Of a stretch of 64,000 nucleotides of DNA, positions 1 to 8,539 are shown in pieces. The translations under genes were made by a program, and so were the position numbers. Origin of the DNA: Cloacimonetes bacterium UBA5614 (lineage in GTDB: Bacteria; Cloacimonadota; Cloacimonadia; Cloacimonadales; Cloacimonadaceae); contig DIKQ01000013.1 of assembly GCA_002424605.1 (NCBI GenBank), positions 124,001-188,000 on the forward strand, in the 5' to 3' direction. Each line of letters starts with the position of its first letter. The stretch's first letter is position 1. Under the pieces are notes generated by a model. The model saw nothing but the letters and a program-made list of their open reading frames with translations, searched no databases and had not been told where the DNA came from.

Positions 1-188
1 TTCTGCAACGCTTTTACCTGGGTGCAGGCGTGAACCTTATGCCGGAACGCTTTGCCCGCTACAGCGCCGGAGTGCATTATCACCTCACTCCCCTGAACGA
101 GCTTTTCCTCGACTACAGCTATACCGACGACCTGGAATTTGAGGACTTCAGCACCTACGCTTCCGCCGGAATGAGGGTGTTTTTCTGA
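1..188 (+). CDS. C-terminal end of an outer-membrane beta-barrel protein (5' end outside window)
   Basis: The open frame enters at base 3 and stops at TGA 186-188. The visible residues alternate hydrophobic/aromatic and polar residues in short amphipathic strands (for example FYLGAGVNLMPE and ELFLDYSYTDD) and end in ...GMRVFF. A terminal phenylalanine is the usual BAM recognition signal of outer-membrane barrels. The stop overlaps the ATG of the next gene (TGATG), so the two are probably translationally coupled. The family cannot be named from about 60 residues. Confidence 0.7.
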   Translation, partial: LQRFYLGAGVNLMPERFARYSAGVHYHLTPLNELFLDYSYTDDLEFEDFSTYASAGMRVFF

Positions 189-1165
189 TGCTGAAGACAT
201 TGATTGAGGGCTTTCTGCTCGGTATTTCCACCGGCACTGTCTGCCTGCTGACCTGCACCCCGATTTACCTGCCCTATCTTATTTCCGAGCAACGCAGCCT
301 GAAAAACAGCTTTTATAAAGTGATGGAAATCAGCGCCGGACGCTTTATCGCCTATCTGGCTTTTGGAGCGGCGGCGGGATGGCTTGGCTCGCTGGTTCCC
401 CAGCAGCAGAGGACTTTGTTTACTGGGATTTCCTATATCCTGCTGTCAATCTTCCTGATTGTCAACGCTTACCGCACTCACAGGGCTGAGAAGCAATGCA
501 GGGTGCCGGGCTGGATGAAGCTGACCCACAGCGCTTTCCTGCTTGGAATCTTTACGGGTGTAAACTTTTGCCCTTCCTTCCTGATAGCGCTCACCAAGTC
601 GGTGGATTTGGGCGGGGCTTTGGGCGGAACAATGCTTTTTATGGGATTCTTTGTGGGAACCTCGCTATATCTTTTACCTTTGGCTTTGAGCGGATTGCTG
701 ACTTTCCTGAAGTCGGTGAAAAACATCGCCAGAATCGCCACTTTACTGATTGCCGTCTGGTTCATCTGGCAGGGAGCAGTCAATATCCACAAGGCGTGGC
801 AGGATTCCAAAGCCATCATCATCAGTCCCCTGGAGGCAAGGTACACCGCTTTTGTGTTTACTTCACCGCAGGACAGCACCTATGCCAGGGCATTGTCAGA
901 CAGCTTGGCGCTGATTTATCCCGAAGAGCCGAGAGTCATTGTCTATAGCGAGCTCAATCCCGAGCAGATGTACTTTGACCCTGATTACACGGTGCTCTAC
1001 ATCACTGCTTCGCTGTGGAAAGCTGAGTTTGCGCAGGATTTGGACAGGAACCACTATGTGGTGATTCCGTCCGGATTTCCCATCCCGCAAGCCATCAACT
1101 TCCTCAATACCTACAGCTTCAAAGTGGCTGAGGGCAAGGGATTCCACTGGCAATTCAAGGACTGA
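188..1165 (+). CDS. DsbD/CcdA-like (UreH/SafE-type) polytopic membrane protein
   Basis: This 325-residue protein has about six hydrophobic segments in its first 215 residues. It carries a Cys-rich motif near residue 19 (CLLTCTPIYLPYL) and a second Cys-Pro motif (GVNFCPSFL) about 110 residues later. This paired arrangement resembles the DsbD/CcdA transmembrane electron-transfer domain and its UreH-like relatives. The last 110 or so residues form a soluble domain with no motif I recognise. The ATG overlaps the stop of the upstream barrel gene, so they probably form one operon. Moving reductant across the inner membrane is inferred from the fold and the cysteines; a metal-transport role is an alternative. 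Confidence 0.7.
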   Translation: MLKTLIEGFLLGISTGTVCLLTCTPIYLPYLISEQRSLKNSFYKVMEISAGRFIAYLAFGAAAGWLGSLVPQQQRTLFTGISYILLSIFLIVNAYRTHRAEKQCRVPGWMKLTHSAFLLGIFTGVNFCPSFLIALTKSVDLGGALGGTMLFMGFFVGTSLYLLPLALSGLLTFLKSVKNIARIATLLIAVWFIWQGAVNIHKAWQDSKAIIISPLEARYTAFVFTSPQDSTYARALSDSLALIYPEEPRVIVYSELNPEQMYFDPDYTVLYITASLWKAEFAQDLDRNHYVVIPSGFPIPQAINFLNTYSFKVAEGKGFHWQFKD

Positions 1166-1190
1166 GCAGAGCGAAATTTTATGCCCGGTT

Positions 1191-1376
1191 TTATTTCACC
1201 TTACAGGTTTTGATACCTAAAAGGGTGTAAAGAGGGCAATATCCCCAAAGACCTGTCAGCAAAGGAATGATGGCGACCAATCCCCAGCAGTTTTTATAAT
1301 ATATACCTGCGCCAATTATCACTGCGGCAATAATCAGCCGGATTACTCTATCTGTGATTCCCATATTGCGTTTCAT
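1191..1376 (-). CDS. YgaP-like (DUF2892) small inner-membrane protein
   Basis: This 61-residue protein has two hydrophobic segments after the start MKRNMGITDRVIRLI and ends GYCPLYTLLGIKTCKVK. The 'N-G-x-x-D-R-x-x-R' opening and the 'CPLYTLLGI-T-C' ending are hallmarks of the DUF2892 membrane domain, which occurs alone or fused to rhodanese domains in YgaP. An AGGAG ribosome site lies just upstream on the minus strand. It is convergent with the DsbD-like gene, 25 bases away. The function of stand-alone copies is not well established. Confidence 0.85.
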   Translation of the reverse strand: MKRNMGITDRVIRLIIAAVIIGAGIYYKNCWGLVAIIPLLTGLWGYCPLYTLLGIKTCKVK

Positions 1377-1464
1377 CGTATGTCTCCTTTGTTATTGTAG
1401 TTTAGACTTTTACATAATATATCCTGCCGTTTGAAAGGCGCAACCTGATTCTTTGATTTCTGCT

Positions 1465-1560
1465 TGCTTACCTGTCGCGGAGATGTCCCGAAGCCTCCCG
1501 AAGAAAACCCGGTCATCTCCGCGGCATCTTCGGGACATCTCACTGAGGAAGAAGTAAGCA
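1465..1560. repeat. Palindromic intergenic repeat, family A, copy 1
   Basis: A 14-bp perfect inverted repeat (GAGATGTCCCGAAG at 1480-1493 against CTTCGGGACATCTC at 1528-1541) encloses a GC-rich centre containing AAAACCCGGTC. An outer arm pairs TGCTTAC (1465-1471) with GTAAGCA (1554-1560). Close relatives lie at 11462, 46887 and 62154. It sits in the 267-base gap between the YgaP-like gene and the subtilase gene and takes up much of it. Confidence 0.9.
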
Positions 1561-1643
1561 GGCAATTGGAACGGAATTTTCTTATTGACTGATTAAACCT
1601 TGTAATAGATAGGTGTAAAATAACAATAATACAGAGGTATGCA

Positions 1644-4600
1644 ATGAGACGGCTGACTTTTATCCTTACCCTGGCCCTGCTGCTGGCTGCCACGCTGGCA
1701 CCTGCCATGGCCTTTGACTCCGACTGGTTCCATTCAGGCATCATAATGACCTGCTTCAAGATGGAATCCGTGGGACGCTTTGACGGTAAAATCGAATTCA
1801 CCAGAAACGACGGAGTCGTGCAGACACACATGGCTTCCTTCAACGCACTGGCGAAAAAATATAATATAACAGACCTCCGGCAGGCGCATGAATATGTGAA
1901 AGTGCCCACCTGGAACGACGAGGGCAGATACCTGCAAAACATGTACAGAGTGGTGGTGGCAGACGATAAGGATATGGACGCGGCAGTCGCCGAACTGGCC
2001 AAAGACCCGAACGTCCTGTTTGCCGAATTTGAGACCATCAACCGCATGAAGTATGTCCCCAATGACCCGCTGGTCAGCCAGCAGTATGCGCTGGGACTGA
2101 TGCGCTGTTATGAGGCTTGGGATTATGTCACAGGCAGTGAAAGCGTAACCATCGGTATCTCCGATTCCGGCGTCAAATGGAACCACCCCGACCTGGCAGA
2201 CAATATCTGGATTAACCAGGCAGAGCTTCCCGGCATCACCATCAATTGGGCTACAGGAACGATTACCGGCGGTGACGGCATCGATAACGACGGCAACGGA
2301 AAAGTGGACGATATCATCGGCTGGGACTATTTTAACAACGACAACAACCCCTACCAGAACTATGTGGACAACGACCACGGCACCCACGTGGCAGGTTGCG
2401 CCGGAGCCGTATTCAACAACGGTATCGGCGGTTCAGGCAGCTGTCCCGAAATCAATATAATCTCGCTCAAGGGCTCTTCCAATACCAGTCCTTCCACAGG
2501 CATCATGTATGGCTACGACATGGCAAAATACGCTGCCGAAAACGGCGCAGACGTGGTCAATTGCTCCTGGGGAGGTCCTGCCTCCAGCTTGAATTACCCT
2601 AATTCCGTGGTTAACTATATAATGAACCTCGGCTGTCTCTTTGTCACCGCCGCAGGCAATAACAACCAGCAGCACGGCAACGGCTATCTTGACGCTCCCG
2701 CCGACTGCACCTGGGCGCTCTGCGTCGCAGCCACCGACAATAACGATATCAAGACCAGCTTTTCCGACTACGGCGAAGCCATCGACATCTGCGCTCCCGG
2801 CCAGGCAATCGTCAGCACCATCATTGCCAATAACGGTTATGCCGCCTTTGACGGCACTTCCATGTCCTCACCTCTGGCAGGCGGAGTGGCAGCGCTTGTC
2901 AAAGCCATTAATCCCGATTTGACAGCTTACGAGCTTCGCGAAAGATTGATGAATACCGCCGACTGGATTTATGACCGCAATCCCAGTTTTGCACCCACCG
3001 CCACAAGCCCCGCCATGCTGGGCACCGGCAGGGTCAATGCCTATGCCGCCACTATGTATGACAAGATTCCTTACCTGGAAGTGGAAGATTATGCCATCTT
3101 TGAAGAAGATGGTGATGATGACGGCATTCCCAATCCGGGCGAACTGATTAAGCTCAATATCCAGCTCACAAACCTTATGGACCCCTATACCGGCCTGATG
3201 TGGATGACAGCCACCAACGTGGTAGCCAAGCTCCGCTGTGAAATGCCGGGCGTAGTGGTTGTGGACTCGGTTGCTGCTTTTGGAAACCTCGGCAGCGGCG
3301 CTTCCAACTGGAACCTGAACGACCCCTTCACATTCCAGACAGTTTCCACGCTTCCCTCTGTGCCGATTCCCTTTGAACTGCACCTGACTGCCAATGCGAC
3401 AGCCCAGTATCCCTATGCAGAATCACGCTATTTCAGCGTTAACCTGTCTCTTGTGCAGCCGGGCTGGCCTGTAAACGTGAACGGCGCTTCTTCCTCATCT
3501 CCCGCCATCGCAGACTTTAACGTCTCAGCCGGCAAGGAAATCATCTTTGGCGACCAGGCAGGCAGAATCCATGCAGTAAGACCCAACGGCACCGCACTTC
3601 CCAATTTCCCCTACCAGGCAGCAGCAGCCGTCATCGGTTCCCCTGCCATGGCAGACCTGAACGCAGACGGGCATCTGGAGATAGTCGCCAACCTGAATAA
3701 CAGCACCATCATCTGTGTCAGCCGCACAGGACAGCTGTTATGGACTGCTCCATCCGGCGGAACACTTGTCGGAAACCCCATCATTGCCAACGTCAATATG
3801 AGCGGAAGCCCTGAAATCATTGCTTTTACCCAGAACAGATACATCGTTGTGCTTGACGCCAACGGCAATCCCTATCCCAATTTCCCCGTCCAGATTGAAG
3901 GCGCAATGCTGGCTGGCGGAGCAGTTGCCGACCTTAATGGCGACGGCAACCTGGAAATCATCGTAGGCACCCTGACGGGTTTCCTGCACGCTATAAACTC
4001 GGCAAATGGACAGCCGGCCGCCGGATTCCCAGTAACACTGGGAGCCGCCACCCGCAACCATCCCACCGTTGCCAACCTCGATGCGGACACTCAGCCCGAA
4101 ATCCTCATCCCCACCTATTCCAACAGCCAGCTTTTTGCCATCAATCATGACGGCAGCATACTCTGGCAGAAGAATATCGGACAGCAGGTGAAGGGCGGAG
4201 CAGTCGTAGCTGACGTCAACAACGACGGCAACCAGGAGATAATCCTCATTGCCTACAGCGGAGATGTCTTTATCACCAATTCCGCCGGCGTGAACCTGCC
4301 CGGCTTCCCCGTCAGCATAGGCCAGAACGTGGAAAGCACACCCGTCGTGGCAAGATTTGACGGCAGCAACCTCAGCGGAATCATCTTCGGCGACACCAAC
4401 GGTAAAATCCACTCCCTGCGCAGTGACGGAACCCAGTCGCCCAATTTCCCCTACACCCTGAGCGGAAACATCAAGGTCTCCGCCGCAGTGGCTGACCTGG
4501 ACAACGACGGCGATATGGATATCGTCTTCCCGAACGATGCCGGTTTCTATGTCCTGGATGTGAAGCGCAATGCCGTTTCCTACCAGTGGCCTTTTTTCAT

Positions 4601-4946
4601 GGCAAATATCCAGCGCAGCGGAAACAGGTACCAGACCACTCCCGTTACCGACCCCGCCACACCTGAACTGATTACAGCCCTGGCCGGTAACTATCCCAAT
4701 CCCTTTAACCCCATGACCACCATCAGCTACTCGGTGAAAAACACCTCACCGGTTAGCATTGACGTCTATAACCTCAAGGGGCAAAAGGTGAAATCACTGG
4801 TCAGCGAATCCAAGACAGCCGGAACCCACAGCGTTATCTGGAACGGCTTGGACGAAAACAGCAAGCCGGTCTCCAGCGGTGTCTATTTCTACAAAATGAC
4901 CGCCGGCGACTACACTTCCACCCAAAAAATGATGCTGATGAAATAA
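1644..4946 (+). CDS. Secreted subtilisin-like serine protease with FG-GAP repeats and C-terminal sorting domain
   Basis: The 1100-residue protein begins with a signal peptide ending near APAMA (residue 23). A peptidase S8 domain follows with the full triad: Asp174 in GISDSGV, His245 in DHGTHVAG and Ser406 in GTSMSSP. After a beta-rich linker, residues about 610-970 hold at least five FG-GAP/VCBS-type calcium loops (ADLNADGHLEI, ADLNGDGNLEI, ANLDADTQPEI, ADVNNDGNQEI, ADLDNDGDMDI), predicting a beta-propeller. The last 85 residues (NYPNPFNPMTTISY ... VYNLKGQKV ... SGVYFYKM) match the FlgD-like/type A sorting domain of FCB-group secreted proteins. It is probably exported or surface-anchored and degrades extracellular protein. 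An Rho-independent terminator follows, so it is likely monocistronic. GAGG precedes the chosen ATG. Confidence 0.93.
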   Translation: MRRLTFILTLALLLAATLAPAMAFDSDWFHSGIIMTCFKMESVGRFDGKIEFTRNDGVVQTHMASFNALAKKYNITDLRQAHEYVKVPTWNDEGRYLQNMYRVVVADDKDMDAAVAELAKDPNVLFAEFETINRMKYVPNDPLVSQQYALGLMRCYEAWDYVTGSESVTIGISDSGVKWNHPDLADNIWINQAELPGITINWATGTITGGDGIDNDGNGKVDDIIGWDYFNNDNNPYQNYVDNDHGTHVAGCAGAVFNNGIGGSGSCPEINIISLKGSSNTSPSTGIMYGYDMAKYAAENGADVVNCSWGGPASSLNYPNSVVNYIMNLGCLFVTAAGNNNQQHGNGYLDAPADCTWALCVAATDNNDIKTSFSDYGEAIDICAPGQAIVSTIIANNGYAAFDGTSMSSPLAGGVAALVKAINPDLTAYELRERLMNTADWIYDRNPSFAPTATSPAMLGTGRVNAYAATMYDKIPYLEVEDYAIFEEDGDDDGIPNPGELIKLNIQLTNLMDPYTGLMWMTATNVVAKLRCEMPGVVVVDSVAAFGNLGSGASNWNLNDPFTFQTVSTLPSVPIPFELHLTANATAQYPYAESRYFSVNLSLVQPGWPVNVNGASSSSPAIADFNVSAGKEIIFGDQAGRIHAVRPNGTALPNFPYQAAAAVIGSPAMADLNADGHLEIVANLNNSTIICVSRTGQLLWTAPSGGTLVGNPIIANVNMSGSPEIIAFTQNRYIVVLDANGNPYPNFPVQIEGAMLAGGAVADLNGDGNLEIIVGTLTGFLHAINSANGQPAAGFPVTLGAATRNHPTVANLDADTQPEILIPTYSNSQLFAINHDGSILWQKNIGQQVKGGAVVADVNNDGNQEIILIAYSGDVFITNSAGVNLPGFPVSIGQNVESTPVVARFDGSNLSGIIFGDTNGKIHSLRSDGTQSPNFPYTLSGNIKVSAAVADLDNDGDMDIVFPNDAGFYVLDVKRNAVSYQWPFFMANIQRSGNRYQTTPVTDPATPELITALAGNYPNPFNPMTTISYSVKNTSPVSIDVYNLKGQKVKSLVSESKTAGTHSVIWNGLDENSKPVSSGVYFYKMTAGDYTSTQKMMLMK

Positions 4947-4970
4947 ACAGCGATTGCATATACCTTACTG

Positions 4971-5000
4971 AGGCACCGCATTTTACGCGGTGCCTTTTTT
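4971..5000 (+). terminator. Rho-independent terminator of the subtilase gene
   Basis: AGGCACCGC (4971-4979) pairs with GCGGTGCCT (4987-4995) around a 7-base loop and is followed directly by a run of T. Confidence 0.9.
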
Positions 5001-5014
5001 GTTTGGGGAAGTTC

Positions 5015-5090
5015 CTTCCCTGCTTGATACGGGAACACATCGGGAACTTTGTTCCCGTATTGTTGCCGTATTGTTCTCGGTGCAGGAGGG
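5015..5090. repeat. Palindromic intergenic repeat, family B, copy 1
   Basis: The element opens with CTTCCCTGC and closes with GCAGGAGGG. In between are GATACGGGAACACATCGGGAAC and several TTCCCGTATTGTT-like units that can pair with each other. A related element lies at 42669-42755. It fills the gap between the subtilase terminator and gpsA. Confidence 0.7.
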
Positions 5091-5129
5091 AGAGAAGCGG
5101 AGGCGTGGGATGAAAGGGGCAGGAAAAAG

Positions 5130-6146
5130 CTATTCGGATTTCAGGGAGCGGGTCATCAACTCGGAAATGGCGAGCTTGGGGAATTTGTTGTTGAAGAGGA
5201 CTTCATAGACCTGTTCGGTGATGGGCATTTCAATGCCTTGTTTGCGGCTGAGGGCGAGGACTGAACGGGTGGTGGTGACGCCTTCCGCCACGGCTGGCAT
5301 GGAAGCCAGGATTTCGGATAGCTGTCTGCCTTTGCCGATTTCATAGCCTACGAATCGATTGCGGCTATGCAGACTGCTGGCAGTGGTGTAAAGGTCTCCG
5401 ATGCCTGAGAGGCCGAGAAAGGTTTCCGGTTTAGCGCCCAGGGCGATGCCCAGCCGTTGGATTTCCACCAGTCCGCGCGTCACCAGGGCACCCTTGGTGT
5501 TGTCTCCGTATCCGAGACCGTCAATGATTCCGGCGGCAATGGCGATAATGTTTTTGACCGCTCCTCCTATTTCCACGCCGATAAGGTCGTCGGAACGGTA
5601 CATCCGGAAATAGGGATTGCTGAAGAGAGTCTGGAGTTTGAAGAGAAGCTCCTCGTTCCTGCCGGCAATCACCACAGCAGTGGGAATCTGGCGCGCCACT
5701 TCCTCGGCATGGGAAGGTCCGGAAAGGCAGACAATCTTGTTGCTGAGGTCACAGGGCAGTTCTTCATCGAGGATTTCGGACATCCTCATCATGCTGTGCT
5801 CTTCAATGCCCTTGGCGACGTTGATGGCGGATTCCAGTCCCTGCAGGCGGCAGATTGTGGGAGCAGCCTGGCGGAGTGTCTGTCTCAGAAACTGAGCCGG
5901 AGTGGCAAAAATGATGTGGTGCGTATCGGGGGAGAGGATTTGTTCCAGATTATTGGAAAAAAGGATGCTTTCAGGCAAAACAATGCCCTTGAGCAGATTG
6001 GGGTTGGAATGGGTCTCGATGAGCAGGCGGGCAAATTCCGGATTGTGCTCCCAGACGCTTACATTATGGCCGTTTTCATTCAGAAGCCTGGCAAGCGCCA
6101 GACCCCAGGCACCACCGCCCAGAACGGCAAACTTAGTCCTTGTCAC
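5130..6146 (-). CDS. gpsA: Glycerol-3-phosphate dehydrogenase [NAD(P)+]
   Basis: The enzyme reduces dihydroxyacetone phosphate to sn-glycerol 3-phosphate for phospholipid synthesis, in the cytosol. The 338-residue length is normal for GpsA. The N-terminus carries the Rossmann loop GGGAWG (residues 10-15). Downstream are the family motifs SGPSHAEEVA, the catalytic-lysine region GGAVKNIIAIAAGIIDGLGYG, and TKGALVTRGL. The start overlaps the end of the acidic-protein gene by 14 bases. It is the last gene of the minus-strand operon that begins with pgsB, an unusual partner for which I see no clear functional reason. Confidence 0.95.
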   Translation of the reverse strand: MTRTKFAVLGGGAWGLALARLLNENGHNVSVWEHNPEFARLLIETHSNPNLLKGIVLPESILFSNNLEQILSPDTHHIIFATPAQFLRQTLRQAAPTICRLQGLESAINVAKGIEEHSMMRMSEILDEELPCDLSNKIVCLSGPSHAEEVARQIPTAVVIAGRNEELLFKLQTLFSNPYFRMYRSDDLIGVEIGGAVKNIIAIAAGIIDGLGYGDNTKGALVTRGLVEIQRLGIALGAKPETFLGLSGIGDLYTTASSLHSRNRFVGYEIGKGRQLSEILASMPAVAEGVTTTRSVLALSRKQGIEMPITEQVYEVLFNNKFPKLAISELMTRSLKSE

Positions 6147-6462
6147 AGTTTATAAGGTCTTCAATATCGCTGAAATCGTCGTCGTCATCGTCATCGTCAA
6201 GGCCGTCTTCCCAGGCTTCTTCAGGGTCGCCTACCCAGTCCGGACAGAACAGCAGGTCTTCTTCATAATCCCAGCCGTCCACATTATCGATGCCAAAGCG
6301 CTCTAGGACATCCTGTTCCCAAAAGGAATAGTAAACGGTGCCTTCCTTGATGCCCCAGACGAGGACGGGATGCTTGTAGCGGCGGATTTCCACCTTGGTG
6401 TTTTCCACTAAATCAAGAAACTCTCTAAGCTTTATAGGGTCTGACTCCTGACGGAATGTCAT
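6133..6462 (-). CDS. Small acidic protein of unknown function
   Basis: I do not recognise this 109-residue protein. It has a mixed, aromatic-rich N-terminal part (RRYKHPVLVWGIKEGTVYYSFWEQ) and a strongly acidic tail with an uninterrupted run of eight aspartates (GLDDDDDDDDFSD). A GGAG ribosome site lies before the ATG, and the gene overlaps gpsA by 14 bases, which supports real coupled translation. There is no signal peptide, so it is probably cytosolic. The acidic tail could bind cations or a basic partner, but that is only inference. Confidence 0.7.
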   Translation of the reverse strand: MTFRQESDPIKLREFLDLVENTKVEIRRYKHPVLVWGIKEGTVYYSFWEQDVLERFGIDNVDGWDYEEDLLFCPDWVGDPEEAWEDGLDDDDDDDDFSDIEDLINCDKD

Positions 6463-6507
6463 AACGCGCTCCTTTGCATAAAATCCGGTTCAATTACAGG
6501 CAATGCG

Positions 6508-7686
6508 TCAGAAATAATATCTGACATTCACACCGAACCTGTTTTCACTGTACTCCTTGTACCTGATGAGACTGGAATTCGGTGCATCAACATTACGGAA
6601 GATGTGAGAGTAGTCAAGATTAATATTCCATGTCTCTCCGAGATAGAATCGCAGGTAGGCACTGGTCGTGTTAATCTTATCAGTTCTGTTCCTGTGCCAG
6701 GAATCACCGCCCTGGAAAAAGCGCTCTTCAAAGCGGAGGGTAAGCTCCGGTCTCCACATAACGTGGGGATATTTTGAATCCAGCGGCATCTTCTTGATGA
6801 GGATTCCCGCGCTGTAGATATTGCTCTCGTAAGAGGCGTCTTCTGGATTGTCAATATCAACCCTGTCCGTATCGTACACTTTGTAGCCATAGGAACCTTC
6901 CACATAAAAAGTGGGGAGGGACTGGCGCCAGCCGAGGGTCCAGGTGGTGATGTCTCCGTCAAACTCGGTGAAATACTTGTTGTAGAAGTATTCTTCCAGG
7001 CGGTATTCGAGCTGGAGGGTGCTGGGTTTGAAGGGCTTGAGTCGGAGGTCTGCCCTGTACTGGTTGCGGGCATAGGTAAACTGCTCGCTTTCGCCGGTGC
7101 CGTCGGAGTCCTTGTAATTGCGGACATAGACGTTGGGGGTGTATCCGTAATAAAGACCGAGGCTGCCTATCCGCCGGTTGAGCTTAACGCCTGCCGTGAG
7201 GTCAAGGCGCTGCTTTTCGGAGTTTATGGCGTTCCTTGCACCGCTGACCTGCACCTGGGGCTGGATAAGCCACCAGCGCCAGCGCGCATCGTAAGCGCCG
7301 TTGAACCGCATCCGGACAGTGACGTCGTCCGCAGAATCAACGAAATCCAGGTCCGGATGACCCTCTTCATTCCGCTGCAAATCATAGTCTGAAAGCTGGA
7401 ATGCGTTGTCGGTATAGGTCATTCCCATATCAACATTGCCATAAAACTGCCCGAATAAACCGGGGGTAAACAGCAGCATGGCAAAAGCAATGGTCAGGAT
7501 AATCGGCTGGAACGGCTTGGACTTGCGGAAACCGCTTTTGACGCCGTTTCCTTCATCGCTGTTGCTGTTCCTGTTCTTTTCCTGCTTTTCCGTATTAGTG
7601 CTCCCGTCTGTAAAGGGTTTTTTGGGTTCGGGGTCTTTTGATGCAAACTCAGCGGTCTGCATGAATTCGGGTTTTTCTAAAGCCAT
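6508..7686 (-). CDS. Outer-membrane beta-barrel protein of the poly-gamma-glutamate operon
   Basis: From about residue 78 this 392-residue protein is a string of amphipathic strands rich in Tyr, Trp and Arg (for example RWRWWLIQPQVQVSG, LGLYYGYTPNVYVRNYKD). It ends ...NRFGVNVRYYF with a terminal Phe, all typical of an outer-membrane barrel. A hydrophobic segment near residues 59-77 (IILTIAFAMLLFTPGLFGQ) looks like a signal peptide. Oddly, it is preceded by about 58 polar residues and no later ATG, GTG or TTG start is available. The gene lies 8 bases after the preceding secreted-protein gene in the pgs operon. A role as the outer-membrane exit or anchor for the polymer is inferred from position only. 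Confidence 0.75.
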   Translation of the reverse strand: MALEKPEFMQTAEFASKDPEPKKPFTDGSTNTEKQEKNRNSNSDEGNGVKSGFRKSKPFQPIILTIAFAMLLFTPGLFGQFYGNVDMGMTYTDNAFQLSDYDLQRNEEGHPDLDFVDSADDVTVRMRFNGAYDARWRWWLIQPQVQVSGARNAINSEKQRLDLTAGVKLNRRIGSLGLYYGYTPNVYVRNYKDSDGTGESEQFTYARNQYRADLRLKPFKPSTLQLEYRLEEYFYNKYFTEFDGDITTWTLGWRQSLPTFYVEGSYGYKVYDTDRVDIDNPEDASYESNIYSAGILIKKMPLDSKYPHVMWRPELTLRFEERFFQGGDSWHRNRTDKINTTSAYLRFYLGETWNINLDYSHIFRNVDAPNSSLIRYKEYSENRFGVNVRYYF

Positions 7687-7694
7687 AATGTTAC

Positions 7695-8525
7695 CTACTG
7701 AACCTTCCTGATGACCGGTCTGGCAATGAATTTGTGCTTGCTGATGGAGCGCAGTTCATAGGTTTTCACCATATCCTGAGCCGGGAAATCCACCTTCTTG
7801 CCAATGGTCAGGTGATTGATGCCTTCCGTTTTGTAAGTGCTGGTGCGTTTGGTTGACAGCTCGTATCTCTGAACGAGCTTGCCGTCTTCATAAATTCCGA
7901 ATACGGGTGTCTGCTTACTGGTAAGCTCCGCTCTCACGTAAAGGGAGAAGGGTCGCCCTTTGTTTACCTGGAAAGCAAGCGCAGTTTTATCGTTAAACGA
8001 GTAATAGTCATGTTTGGCAGTAGGGCCAGCCACTTCGTGCACACCTTCCTTGGCAGTAATCTTCAGGGATGGAATCTTTGCCTTTTTGCTCTGGACTGCC
8101 ACAGGTACATACACCCTGAAATAGGTGTCCCTGTCATAGCTGATTATCTCCAACTGGGTGAGTCCCGGGGGCAGGGTTATCCTGACCGGCTCGTAAATCT
8201 GGTATGATTCTGAGACTGCTGTCAGCTTGAGGTTAAACGTGGTGCGTTTATTTTGGTATTTCAGCACAAACTCAGGTTTATTGACTTTGGCTTTGCTGAT
8301 TGCCCTGATTTCCACCGCTGTCAGGTCCTTGACTTTGACAGTCATGCTTTTTTCAGGCTGGGACCGGTAGAAATAGGCGTTTCCGGCAGCGGTCCTGAGC
8401 AATCGCCTGGTGCCGGGATTCTCAAAGTCAACGGGTTTCCATTTCAGGGTGGTCTGGCTCAGGACAAAGCCTGCCGCCATAAGCATCAGGAGTGCGAAAG
8501 TTATTGCTTTGTAAGTCTTGGACAT
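7695..8525 (-). CDS. Secreted beta-rich protein of the poly-gamma-glutamate operon
   Basis: The 276-residue product has a clear signal peptide (residues 1 to about 23, ending FVLSQ). The mature part is basic and dominated by short beta strands, with no motif I can name. It sits 14 bases after pgsW and 8 bases before the barrel gene, so it is almost certainly co-transcribed with them. Its position, and the absence of a pgsA/capA gene here, make a periplasmic accessory role in polymer export plausible, but no residue-level evidence supports that. Confidence 0.7.
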   Translation of the reverse strand: MSKTYKAITFALLMLMAAGFVLSQTTLKWKPVDFENPGTRRLLRTAAGNAYFYRSQPEKSMTVKVKDLTAVEIRAISKAKVNKPEFVLKYQNKRTTFNLKLTAVSESYQIYEPVRITLPPGLTQLEIISYDRDTYFRVYVPVAVQSKKAKIPSLKITAKEGVHEVAGPTAKHDYYSFNDKTALAFQVNKGRPFSLYVRAELTSKQTPVFGIYEDGKLVQRYELSTKRTSTYKTEGINHLTIGKKVDFPAQDMVKTYELRSISKHKFIARPVIRKVQ

Positions 8526-8539
8526 CTATTACTCCACTA

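Noticed and set aside
1373..2062. Minus-strand frame reading ...CPEDAAEMTGFSSGGFGTSP
   Set aside because: It is the translation of a family A repeat plus antisense of the subtilase. The same peptide recurs at the other family A copies, marking repeat sequence rather than protein.
1734..2387. 217-residue minus-strand frame inside the subtilase
   Set aside because: It is antisense to the protease catalytic domain and has no plausible start or family.
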